This document shows, one piece after another, positions 55,243 through 64,000 of a stretch of 64,000 nucleotides of DNA (position 1 is its first letter; every line of letters begins with the position of its first letter). The stretch is taken from positions 124,001 to 188,000 of the forward strand of contig NZ_CP049199.1 in the NCBI RefSeq assembly GCF_011045195.1. Direction: 5' to 3'. Source of the DNA: Caulobacter soli (GTDB taxonomy: Bacteria > Pseudomonadota > Alphaproteobacteria > Caulobacterales > Caulobacteraceae). The notes under the pieces are model-generated. The model was given only the letters and a program-made list of their open reading frames with translations, searched no databases and was not told the DNA's origin. The position numbers and the translations under genes were made by a program.

Positions 55243-57447
55243 TTAGGCGGCGGCCTTCTCCTTGACGCCGAAGCGGCTGTAGAAGGTCTCGCCCTTGGCG
55301 GCCATGTCGCGCAGCAGCTGCGGCGGCGCGAAGCGCGAGCCGTACTTCTGGGCCAGGGCGTCGCAGGCCTCGACGAACTTGGCCACGCCAATGCCGTCGA
55401 TCAGGCTGACCGGGCCGCCGGTCCAGGGCGCGAAGCCCCAGCCCAGGATAGCCCCGACGTCGGCCTCGCGCGGATCGGTGATCACGCCTTCCTCGAAGCA
55501 GCGGGCGGCTTCCACGGCCTGGCGGTAGAGAAGCCGGGTGCGGATCTCCTCGATGCCGGCCTTGTCGACCGAGTCGATCTTGACCGGCGCCAGGTCGGCC
55601 AGGCCCTTCCACAGAACCTTGGGGCCGTTCTCCGGATAGTCGTAGAAGCCCTTGCCGTTCTTGCGGCCGTAGCGGCCCTCGCCCTCGACCATCTTCTCGA
55701 TGATCGTGGTGAAGGGGCGCTCCTCGTACTTGTCGCCGAGGTCCTTCTTGGTCTGCTGGGCGATCTTGTAGGAGAGGTCCAGCGCGACGTCGTCGTGCAT
55801 CTCCAGCGGACCGCGCGGCATGCCGGTGGCCCGGCCGACATTGTCGATGATGGCCGGGGCGTAGCCGTCGGCCAGCAGTTCCATGCCTTCCTGCACGAAG
55901 GTGCCGAAGCAGCGCGACGTGTAGAAGCCGCGGCTGTCGTTGACGACGATTGGGGTCTTCTTGATCTTCAGGACGTAGTCGATCGACTTGGCGATGGTCG
56001 CCTGGTCGGTCTTGTCGCCGAGGATGATCTCGACCAGGCCCATCTTGTCGACCGGCGAGAAGAAGTGGATGCCGATGAAGCTTTCCGGACGGATGGAGGC
56101 TTCCGCGAGACCCGTGATCGGCAGGGTCGAGGTGTTGGAGCCGAACACGGCGGTGTCGGCCAGTTGGGCCTCGGCCAACTTGGTGACGGCGGCCTTGACG
56201 TCGCGGTTCTCGAACACGGCCTCGACGACCAGGTCGCTGCCCTTGACGTTGGCGTAGTCGGCGGTCGGGTGGATGAGCGCCAGGATGGCCTCGCCCTTCT
56301 CGGCCGTCAGCTTGCCGCGCGAGACGGCCTTCTTGACCAGGCCCTCGGCGTAGCCCTTGCCCTTGTCGGCGGCTTCCTGGCTCTGGTCGATCAGCACGGT
56401 CTCGATGCCGGCCATGGCTTGGACATAGGCGATGCCCGCGCCCATCATGCCGGCGCCCAGGACGGACACCTTCTTGACGTCGTAGTGCGGCACGCCGGCC
56501 GGGCGGCCCGAGCCCTTGCCCAGCTCTTGCAGGGACAGGAACAGGGTGCGGATCATGCCCTTGGCCTGGGGCGACATCAGGGTCTTGAGGAAGTAGCGGG
56601 TCTCGATCCGCAGGGCGGCGTCGAACGGAACCTGCAGGCCCTCATAGACGGCCTTCATGATGTTCAGCTGGGCCGGATAGTTGCCATAGGTCTGCTTGCG
56701 CAGCATGGCGTTGCCCATCACGAACACCTGGCTGCCGCTGGCGGTGTAGGGGCCGCCGCCGGGGATCTTGAAGTCCTTCTTGTCCCAGAGGGCGACGGGA
56801 TCGCCCTTGGTCTTGACCCAGGTCTTGGCGGCTTCGACCACCTGGTCGGCGGGCGCGACTTCGTGCACGACCTTCAGGGCCAGGGCCTCGGCCGGCTTCA
56901 TCGACTTGCCTTCCAGCAGGTACGGCGCCGCCGCCATCACGCCGATCAGGCGCGGCAGGCGCTGGGTGCCGCCGGCGCCGGGCAGCAGGCCGACCTTGGC
57001 TTCCGGCAGGGCCAGCTGGATCTTGGGATTGTCGGCCACGACGCGGTAGTGGCAGGCCAGGGTGATTTCCAGTCCGCCGCCCATGGCCAGGCCATTGATG
57101 GCCGCGGCCACCGGCTTGCCGCAGGTCTCGATGGCGCGGAACGCCTTGTTCAGCGCGAAGCCCGCCTCGAAGGCGGCCTTCAGGCCCTCTTCGCCGGCCG
57201 GCGCGCCGCCGCCGCCACCCAGAGCGCCGCCGCCCAGTTCACCCAGGTCGGCGCCGGCGCAGAAGCCGGTGGTCTTGCCCGAGGTGATGACCGCGCCCTT
57301 GATGTTGGCGTCGGACTTCAGGGTCTCGGCGATCTCGCCGATCTCCTTGATGACCGCGGCGGTCAGCGTGTTCATCGTGCGGCCGGGCACGTCGAAGGTG
57401 ATCAGGGCGATACCGTCGCCGTCGACGTCGATCTTGAAGTTTTCCAT
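55243..57447 (-). CDS. fadJ: Multifunctional enoyl-CoA hydratase / 3-hydroxyacyl-CoA dehydrogenase
   Basis: A 734-residue fusion. The N-terminal crotonase domain has FCAGADLGEL (oxyanion hole) and ALPEAKVGLLPGAGGTQRLPR with the catalytic Glu. The Rossmann domain (from about 330) has VSVLGAGMMGAGIAYV, and the dehydrogenase catalytic His is in GIHFFSPVDKM. It performs steps two and three of beta-oxidation. The thiolase gene lies 18 bp upstream in the same operon. Confidence 0.93.
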   Translation of the reverse strand: MENFKIDVDGDGIALITFDVPGRTMNTLTAAVIKEIGEIAETLKSDANIKGAVITSGKTTGFCAGADLGELGGGALGGGGGAPAGEEGLKAAFEAGFALNKAFRAIETCGKPVAAAINGLAMGGGLEITLACHYRVVADNPKIQLALPEAKVGLLPGAGGTQRLPRLIGVMAAAPYLLEGKSMKPAEALALKVVHEVAPADQVVEAAKTWVKTKGDPVALWDKKDFKIPGGGPYTASGSQVFVMGNAMLRKQTYGNYPAQLNIMKAVYEGLQVPFDAALRIETRYFLKTLMSPQAKGMIRTLFLSLQELGKGSGRPAGVPHYDVKKVSVLGAGMMGAGIAYVQAMAGIETVLIDQSQEAADKGKGYAEGLVKKAVSRGKLTAEKGEAILALIHPTADYANVKGSDLVVEAVFENRDVKAAVTKLAEAQLADTAVFGSNTSTLPITGLAEASIRPESFIGIHFFSPVDKMGLVEIILGDKTDQATIAKSIDYVLKIKKTPIVVNDSRGFYTSRCFGTFVQEGMELLADGYAPAIIDNVGRATGMPRGPLEMHDDVALDLSYKIAQQTKKDLGDKYEERPFTTIIEKMVEGEGRYGRKNGKGFYDYPENGPKVLWKGLADLAPVKIDSVDKAGIEEIRTRLLYRQAVEAARCFEEGVITDPREADVGAILGWGFAPWTGGPVSLIDGIGVAKFVEACDALAQKYGSRFAPPQLLRDMAAKGETFYSRFGVKEKAAA

Positions 57448-57465
57448 GGTTCTAATCCTCAGATC

Positions 57466-58671
57466 CTAGACGCGTTCGATGACCGTGGCGGTGCCCATGC
57501 CGGCGCCGACGCACAGGGTGATCAGGGCGGTCTCCTTGTCGGAGCGCTCCAGCTCGTCGACCATGGTGCCCAGGATCATCGCGCCGGTGGCGCCCAGGGG
57601 GTGGCCCATGGCGATCGCGCCGCCGTTCACGTTCATCTTGTCGTGCGGGATGTTCAGGGCCTGCATCATGCGCAGGACCACGGCGGCGAAGGCTTCGTTC
57701 AGCTCGTAGAGGTCGATGTCGGAGACCTCCATCTTCAGCTTCTTCAGCAGCTTCTCGGTGACCAGCGACGGGCCGGTCAGCATGATCGAGGGCTCCGAAC
57801 CGATCGAGGCCGCGCCCTTGATGCGGGCGCGGGCCTTCAGGCCGAGAGCCTCGCCCATTTCCTTGGTGCCGATCAGCACGCCGGCGGCGCCGTCGACGAT
57901 GCCCGAGCTGTTGCCGGCGTGGTGGACGTGGTTGACCTTCTCCACCTGCGGATAGCGCTGGGTGACCACGGCGTCGAAGGCCATGTCGCCCATGCCCTGG
58001 AACGAGGGGTTCAGCGAGGCCAGGGTCTGCATGGTGGTGGCGCCGCGCACGGTTTCGTCGTGATCGAGGATCGTCAGGCCCAGCTGGTCCTTCACGCCGA
58101 TCACCGACTTCTTGAAGCGACCGTCGGCCCACGAGGCCGCCGCGCGCTTCTGGCTTTCCACGGCGTAGGCGTCGACGTCGTCGCGGCTGAAGCCGTAGAC
58201 CGAGGCGATCAGGTCGGCCGAGATGCCCTGCGGAGCGAAATAGGTCTTGAAGGCCGAGGAGGGGTCGGTCGGCCAGGCGCCGCCGTCGCTGGCCATGGGC
58301 ACGCGGCTCATGCTCTCGACGCCGCCGCCGATGGTCAGCTGGGCTTCACCCGAGGCCACCTTGGCCGCGGCCATGTTCACCGCTTCCAGGCCCGAGGCGC
58401 AGAAACGGTTGATCTGCACGCCCGCGACGCTCTCGGCGTAGTCGGCGGTCAGGACGGCGGTGCGGGCGATGTCGGCGCCCTGCTCGCCCACCGGCGAGAC
58501 GCAGCCCAGGACGACGTCGTCGACATAGGAGGTGTCCAGGCCGTTGCGCTCGCGCAGGCTTTCCAGGACCTGGGTGGCCAGGGACAGGGCGGTGATCTCG
58601 TGCAGAGACCCGTCCTTCTTGCCCTTGCCGCGCGGCGTGCGCACGGCGTCAAAGATATAAGCGTCGGCCAT
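57466..58671 (-). CDS. fadA: Acetyl-CoA C-acyltransferase (thiolase)
   Basis: A 401-residue thiolase. The nucleophile Cys91 lies in [12 protein letters not shown], the second cluster is [11 protein letters not shown] and the C-terminal Cys is in [11 protein letters not shown]. It carries out the last step of beta-oxidation and works with the downstream multifunctional enzyme. Start ATG at 58671. Divergent from the PhyH-like oxygenase gene, 81 bp away. Confidence 0.93.
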   Translation of the reverse strand: MADAYIFDAVRTPRGKGKKDGSLHEITALSLATQVLESLRERNGLDTSYVDDVVLGCVSPVGEQGADIARTAVLTADYAESVAGVQINRFCASGLEAVNMAAAKVASGEAQLTIGGGVESMSRVPMASDGGAWPTDPSSAFKTYFAPQGISADLIASVYGFSRDDVDAYAVESQKRAAASWADGRFKKSVIGVKDQLGLTILDHDETVRGATTMQTLASLNPSFQGMGDMAFDAVVTQRYPQVEKVNHVHHAGNSSGIVDGAAGVLIGTKEMGEALGLKARARIKGAASIGSEPSIMLTGPSLVTEKLLKKLKMEVSDIDLYELNEAFAAVVLRMMQALNIPHDKMNVNGGAIAMGHPLGATGAMILGTMVDELERSDKETALITLCVGAGMGTATVIERV

Positions 58672-58700
58672 TGTATGGCTCCTTCCTGCGTAGGCTTGGA

Positions 58701-58714
58701 TGGTTCGTTAACCA
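58701..58714. promoter_or_regulatory. Candidate operator in the thiolase/PhyH divergent gap
   Basis: TGGTTcgttAACCA is a perfect 5-bp dyad with a 4-base spacer, placed 30 bp from the thiolase start and 38 bp from the PhyH-like start. It could bind a fatty-acid-responsive regulator; unsupported beyond symmetry and position. Confidence 0.35.
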
Positions 58715-58752
58715 AAAAGGCGTCTGATTCCGTTGGTTTGGAGATCAGGACG

Positions 58753-59685
58753 ATGACGGCAGCGGAGCGCTCGACGGACGCGGCCCACCCGGTGGTGAGC
58801 GACTTCATCGCGCGCGGCTATCATGTGTTCGGCGGTGGCGTGGACCCGGCGGCGGCGAGCGCGCTGCTGGCCAAGATCCGAGCCTTGCGGACGTTCGATG
58901 CGGACCTGTTCCTGTCGGAAGCCGAGTTCGACGCCGACCCGCAATATATAGGGGTGAACCCCGCGCCTGGCAGGAACCTGCTGGAGCGTTTCGAGGACGA
59001 GCTGGCCTTCGTCGAGCAGGACCCGGCCATCGCCTCGGCCCTGGGCGCCCTGCTGGGCGACGGCTACGAGATCCTGCTCAAGAAGCTGATCTGCGGCGTG
59101 CCGGCCAGCGTCGTGCCCGACTGGCTGAAGGCCCGCATCGCCGGCAACCCGGTCAACAACCTGGGCGCCTATGTGAAGGCCCCGTTCCGGGACATCACCT
59201 ATTTCTACGGCATCGACTTCCACCAGGACCTGATCGACTACAAGGACCGGGAAGCCGACTTCATCACCCTGTACGTCTACCTGCACGACGTGGGGACGCA
59301 CGACGCCCCGCTGTTCCTGCTGGAGGACAGCCACAAGCTGGGCGGGACGCTGTTCCCGCACGATCTCACGAAGAACGAGGCCGGCTGGCTGTACCGCGAC
59401 GGGCGCGGCCACGAGGTCCAGACCAAGCAACATCTGCTGACCGGCAAGACCGGCTACGCGGCCATGTGGCACGCCTGCACCCTGCACGGCACCCAGCCCG
59501 ACGCCGCCGACAACGAACGCCTGTCCCTGCGCTATCTGATCGCCCGCAAGCCCGGCGTGGCCGCCCCCGGCATGGACGCCGTCAACGCCACCTTGCTGGG
59601 CCCGCTCAGCCTGGACGCCACGCGCAAGGACCTGGACGCGCGCGGCGCCGCCCAGATCAAGGCCAACAGCGTCAACAAGGCTTAG
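58753..59685 (+). CDS. Phytanoyl-CoA dioxygenase-like 2-oxoglutarate/Fe(II) oxygenase
   Basis: A 310-residue protein. The metal-binding HxD is in YGIDFHQDLIDYKD (His about 155), and the distal His and Arg are in WHACTLHGTQPDAADNERLSLRY. PhyH-type enzymes hydroxylate acyl-CoAs, sugars or other small molecules. It may act before beta-oxidation, since it is divergent from the thiolase gene. The ATG at 58753 follows a tcaggac ribosome binding site. The longer frame upstream reads the complementary strand of the fad genes. Confidence 0.8.
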   Translation: MTAAERSTDAAHPVVSDFIARGYHVFGGGVDPAAASALLAKIRALRTFDADLFLSEAEFDADPQYIGVNPAPGRNLLERFEDELAFVEQDPAIASALGALLGDGYEILLKKLICGVPASVVPDWLKARIAGNPVNNLGAYVKAPFRDITYFYGIDFHQDLIDYKDREADFITLYVYLHDVGTHDAPLFLLEDSHKLGGTLFPHDLTKNEAGWLYRDGRGHEVQTKQHLLTGKTGYAAMWHACTLHGTQPDAADNERLSLRYLIARKPGVAAPGMDAVNATLLGPLSLDATRKDLDARGAAQIKANSVNKA

Positions 59686-59696
59686 GGCCAGGCTCA

Positions 59697-60059
59697 TTAT
59701 TTCCACGTCCCGATCGGCGACTTGGCGATCGGCGCGCAGGCCAGGCCCCGGGCCGTGGCCTTGGCGCTGTAGGTGACGCGATAGCCGAACTCGGGCGCGG
59801 GCAGGTAGCAGGCCTTGAACCCTGGGGTGGTCACCGACAGGGTCCAGTCGGCGACCTTCGAGCGCAGCAGGTTGTTGCACTGGTCGGCGTTGGCCTTCAG
59901 CGGCAGTTCGAAATCGCCGGGAAACGTCGCGCCGGGCTTCTTGCCGACCAGCTTGCCGGTGAAGAACAGCGGGCGCGGGCCGGCCGCGCGCACGCAGACG
60001 ACGGCCGAGCGGCTATCCGAAGCGACCTGGGCGGGAGGCGGAGCGGCGGCGATCGGCAT
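59697..60059 (-). CDS. Hypothetical protein (120 aa), last gene of the acyl-CoA dehydrogenase operon
   Basis: A 120-residue protein. It has four cysteines (VVCVRAA, DQCNNLL, KACYLPA, GLACAPI) and several beta-type stretches, but no clear signal peptide. Its start overlaps the upstream stop by TGATG. The longer frame upstream is rejected because it crosses the neighbour in a different frame. Unknown function. Confidence 0.55.
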   Translation of the reverse strand: MPIAAAPPPAQVASDSRSAVVCVRAAGPRPLFFTGKLVGKKPGATFPGDFELPLKANADQCNNLLRSKVADWTLSVTTPGFKACYLPAPEFGYRVTYSAKATARGLACAPIAKSPIGTWK

Positions 60060-60442
60060 CAGCGGGTCTCCTTGCAGGTCAACGGGCCAAACAGGCTCTT
60101 GCGGTAGACGAAGGTCAGGCGCTGGCCCGACACGAGCGGCCGGGTCGGGCGGCAGATGGTGTCGGCGTGCTTGCCGCCCGCCGCGGCGACGGCGGCCGGG
60201 GACTGGCCCGAGCGCACGACCAGCTGCGGCTTGGCCAGCGTCAGCCCGTCGACATTGGCGCAGCCGGTCGCTCCCGCCTCGACGGCCGGAAACGGCGTTT
60301 CGGCCAGGGGCGCGCGATAGGTGAGGCTGGTTCCTTCCAGCTTGGCCGTGGTGACCTTGGCGCGCTCGTCGCGCACCAGACCGGACACGGCCGCTTGGGT
60401 CGCGTTGGTCAGGCACAGGACGACGGCGGCTTCGATCAGCAT
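60059..60442 (-). CDS. Hypothetical secreted protein (127 aa)
   Basis: A 127-residue protein with a short hydrophobic N-terminus (MLIEAAVVLCLTNATQAAVS, a possible signal peptide). It has cysteines (TGCANVD, TICRPTR, LTCKETR) that may form disulfides. It starts 1 bp after the acyl-CoA dehydrogenase stop and overlaps the next gene, so it is co-transcribed. The two short genes share similar size and cysteine content and may be relatives. No family recognised. Confidence 0.55.
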   Translation of the reverse strand: MLIEAAVVLCLTNATQAAVSGLVRDERAKVTTAKLEGTSLTYRAPLAETPFPAVEAGATGCANVDGLTLAKPQLVVRSGQSPAAVAAAGGKHADTICRPTRPLVSGQRLTFVYRKSLFGPLTCKETR

Positions 60443-60443
60443 G

Positions 60444-61607
60444 CTAGAGCGTCCTCGCGATCAGCAGCTTCATGATCTCGTTGGTGCCGCCATAGATGCG
60501 CTGCACGCGGCTGTCGCGATACATCCGGGCGATCGGATATTCGTTCATGAAGCCGTAGCCGCCGAACAGCTGCAGACAGCGGTCGACGATCTTGTTCTCC
60601 AGGTCGGTGACCCAGTACTTGGCCATCGAGGCGGTGGCGGCGTCCAGCTTGCCGGCCAGATGCTGCTCGATGCAGTGGTTGACGAACACCTTGGCCACGG
60701 TCGCCTCGGTCTTGCATTCGGCCAGCACGAACTGGGTGTTCTGGAAGTCGATGATCGCCTTGCCGAACGCCTTGCGGTCCTTGACGTAGGCGATGGTCAG
60801 CTCCAGCGCCCGCTCGATGGTGGCCATGCCCTGGACGGCGATGTTCAGCCGCTCCTGGGGCAGCTGGCCCATCAGCTGGAAGAAGCCCTGGCCCTCGTCG
60901 GTTCCCAGCAGGTTCTCGGTCGGAACCTTGACGTCGTTGAAGAACAGCTCGGACGTGTCCTGGGCTTCGTGGCCCAGCTTGTCGAGATTGCGGCCGCGTT
61001 CGAAGCCTTCGGCCCCGTCGGTCTCGACGACGATCAGGCTGGTGCCGCGCGCGCCGGCGGTCGGGTCGGTCTTGACGACGACGATGATCAGGTTCGCCGT
61101 TTGCCCGTTGGTGATGAAGGTCTTGGACCCGTTGATCACGTACTGGTTGCCGACGACCTTGGCGGTGGACTTGATGCCTTGCAGGTCCGAGCCCGCGCCG
61201 GGTTCGGTCATGGCGATCGCGCCGACCAGCTCGCCGGTGCACAGGCGCGGCAGCCAGCGCTGCTTCTGCTCCTCGGTCCCGTAGTGGAAGATGTAAGGGG
61301 CGACGATGGCGTTGTGCAGGCTGATGCCGAAGCCGTCGACGCCCTTCAGGCCCAGCTGCTCCATCAGCACGGCCTCGTGGCGATAGTCGCCGCCGGCCCC
61401 GCCGTATTCCTCGGGAACGGTCAGGCCCAGCAGTCCTGCCCGGCCCGCCGTGTTCCACATTTCGCGGTCGACGACGTGGTTCTTGCGCCACGTCGCCACC
61501 ACGGCCTCGGGGGCGTGCTCGTCGAAGAACTTGCCGACCGCGTCCTCGAAGATCGCGATGTCCTCTTCGGCCATGAAGGCCGGCTTTTCGACGTTGAGCA
61601 CGCCCAT
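60444..61607 (-). CDS. Acyl-CoA dehydrogenase (LCAD/IVD-type active site)
   Basis: A 387-residue flavoenzyme with GAIAMTEPGAGSDLQGIKS (FAD/acyl site), WLPRLCTGE and the C-terminal FGGYGFMNEYPIARMYRD and RIYGGTNEIMKLLIAR. The canonical catalytic Glu of MCAD (YEGT) is replaced by Gly (YGGT), as in long-chain and isovaleryl types; the base is probably the Glu in RALELTIAYV. It oxidises acyl-CoA to enoyl-CoA. It lies 2 bp after a second, larger acyl-CoA dehydrogenase gene. Confidence 0.9.
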   Translation of the reverse strand: MGVLNVEKPAFMAEEDIAIFEDAVGKFFDEHAPEAVVATWRKNHVVDREMWNTAGRAGLLGLTVPEEYGGAGGDYRHEAVLMEQLGLKGVDGFGISLHNAIVAPYIFHYGTEEQKQRWLPRLCTGELVGAIAMTEPGAGSDLQGIKSTAKVVGNQYVINGSKTFITNGQTANLIIVVVKTDPTAGARGTSLIVVETDGAEGFERGRNLDKLGHEAQDTSELFFNDVKVPTENLLGTDEGQGFFQLMGQLPQERLNIAVQGMATIERALELTIAYVKDRKAFGKAIIDFQNTQFVLAECKTEATVAKVFVNHCIEQHLAGKLDAATASMAKYWVTDLENKIVDRCLQLFGGYGFMNEYPIARMYRDSRVQRIYGGTNEIMKLLIARTL

Positions 61608-61609
61608 GA

Positions 61610-63400
<1,791 letters not shown>

Positions 63401-63474
63401 GAAACGGTCCTGGTCAGTCGGATCAGCAGGTTTGGCGGATCTGGTGGCGGGTCGGGGAGGTGGAAACAAAGTCG

Positions 63475-63508
63475 CCGCCCGCGTCCCTGTCTTGCAGGAA
63501 GCGGGCGG
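63475..63508 (-). terminator. Terminator after the MerR-type gene
   Basis: On the minus strand CCGCCCGC-t-TCCTG pairs with CAGG-ga-CGCGGGCGG across a small loop, and CGACTTTGTTT follows. It separates the regulator gene from the acyl-CoA dehydrogenase operon. Confidence 0.7.
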
Positions 63509-63529
63509 AATCAGGTCGGCGCTCCAGGC

Positions 63530-64000
63530 TTATTTGCCCAAGGTCGCATCCGCGTGACCGTCGAGCCGGGCGCGCAGCACCTGGTCGTAGTCGGCGGCGC
63601 GCGGCAGCAGGTCGGGGCGGATCTCGGCCAGGCGCTGTTCGAGGCGGTTGCAGGCTTCGCGCAGCTCGATCAGGGCGCCGTCGATGTCCTCGCGCTGCTG
63701 CTCCAGTGCGCCGACGCGCTCGCGGAACTTCTTCAGCGACCGGGCCATCTGGGCCGCGCCGTCGTCGTTCTCGTCATAGAGGTCGAGCAGTTCGCGGATT
63801 TCCGACAGCGACAGGCCCACGCGCTTGCCGCGCAGGATCAGCTGCAGGCGGACGCGGTCCTTGTGGGAATAGACGCGGTTGAGGCCCTCACGAGCCGGCG
63901 TCAGCAGGCCCTTGTCCTCATAAAAGCGCAACGCGCGCGGCGTGGCTTTGAACTCGTTGCACAGCTGGCGAATTGTAAAGGTGCGCTCTGGACGTCGCAG
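63530..64000 (-). CDS. MerR-family transcriptional regulator (5' end beyond the window)
   Basis: At least 157 codons, open to the right edge. The visible start LRRPERTFTIRQLCNEFKAT continues PRALRFYEDKGLLTPAREG, the MerR winged-helix pattern, followed by a long coiled coil (about 90-140, EQQREDIDGALIELREACNRLEQRL). No cysteine metal site is visible. It belongs to the group that controls fatty-acid and branched-chain acyl-CoA genes in proteobacteria and is directly upstream of the acyl-CoA dehydrogenase operon, so it is its likely regulator. Its start codon is outside the window. Confidence 0.85.
   Translation of the reverse strand: MRRPERTFTIRQLCNEFKATPRALRFYEDKGLLTPAREGLNRVYSHKDRVRLQLILRGKRVGLSLSEIRELLDLYDENDDGAAQMARSLKKFRERVGALEQQREDIDGALIELREACNRLEQRLAEIRPDLLPRAADYDQVLRARLDGHADATLGK

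Noticed and set aside
58697..58713. CtrA site (TTAA-N7-TTAA) before the PhyH-like gene
   Set aside because: Only the right half TTAACC is present; the left half reads TGGA.
54844..58752. A very long upstream extension of the PhyH-like gene
   Set aside because: The extension is the complementary strand of the fadJ and fadA genes and has the same low-complexity composition. The ATG at 58753 has its own ribosome binding site.

Overview
This is a 64-kb chromosomal stretch from a high-GC alphaproteobacterium of the family Caulobacteraceae, most likely Caulobacter or a close relative. The indicators are a DivL-type kinase with tyrosine in place of the phospho-acceptor histidine, MmcB behind an alphaproteobacterial LexA box (GAAC-N7-GAAC), adjacent GANTC sites near divL, a class II aroA, and hemC-hemD-mitofilin-hemY order. 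No phage, insertion sequence, CRISPR array or rRNA operon is visible. Almost everything is core genome, densely packed with many ATGA, GTGA and TGATG overlaps.

Layout. 1-2.6 kb (minus): tsaE, amgK, murU and the start of addB form one tight operon. 2.8-9.6 kb: a membrane-anchored CPDC thioredoxin-fold protein, an SDR/LysR divergent pair, zapE, nudK and a membrane hybrid histidine kinase whose upstream region carries a LexA box. 9.8-13.3 kb: sdhCDAB with a recognisable promoter and end hairpin. 13.5-17.6 kb: ferredoxin reductase and ferredoxin, then divL in convergent orientation. 17.7-26.3 kb: a zincin and SWIM gene pair, a ferritin-like diiron protein, two lipocalins, an orphan Phd/YefM antitoxin, SOS-controlled mmcB, recQ and a class A PBP. 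27.1-32.9 kb: tRNA-Ala, a TIGR02300 protein, aroA-cmk-rpsA, ihfB and mscL.

33-44.3 kb (minus): M16 peptidase-LOG-amine oxidase; SRPBCC-DCC-DUF4166; acs; a peroxiredoxin. 44.4-50 kb: a creatininase-family hydrolase, a methyltransferase, a tandem YciI pair plus Rieske protein, gpsA and tsaD. 50-54.4 kb: hemC, hemD, a mitofilin/Mic60-like gene, hemY and tRNA-Thr. 55.2-64 kb: a fatty-acid oxidation region (multifunctional hydratase/dehydrogenase, thiolase, two acyl-CoA dehydrogenases, a PhyH-like oxygenase) ending in a MerR-type regulator cut by the window edge.

The least expected signals are small ones: a perfect LexA box in front of a sensor kinase; a truncated, toxin-less antitoxin next to mmcB; a family of long palindromic elements that occupies every convergent gap longer than 100 bp; a hairpin leader before rpsA; and the Mic60-like gene in the haem operon. 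No wholly new multi-gene system was recognised. The best candidates for undescribed units are the SRPBCC-DCC-DUF4166 operon and the YciI-YciI-Rieske operon.
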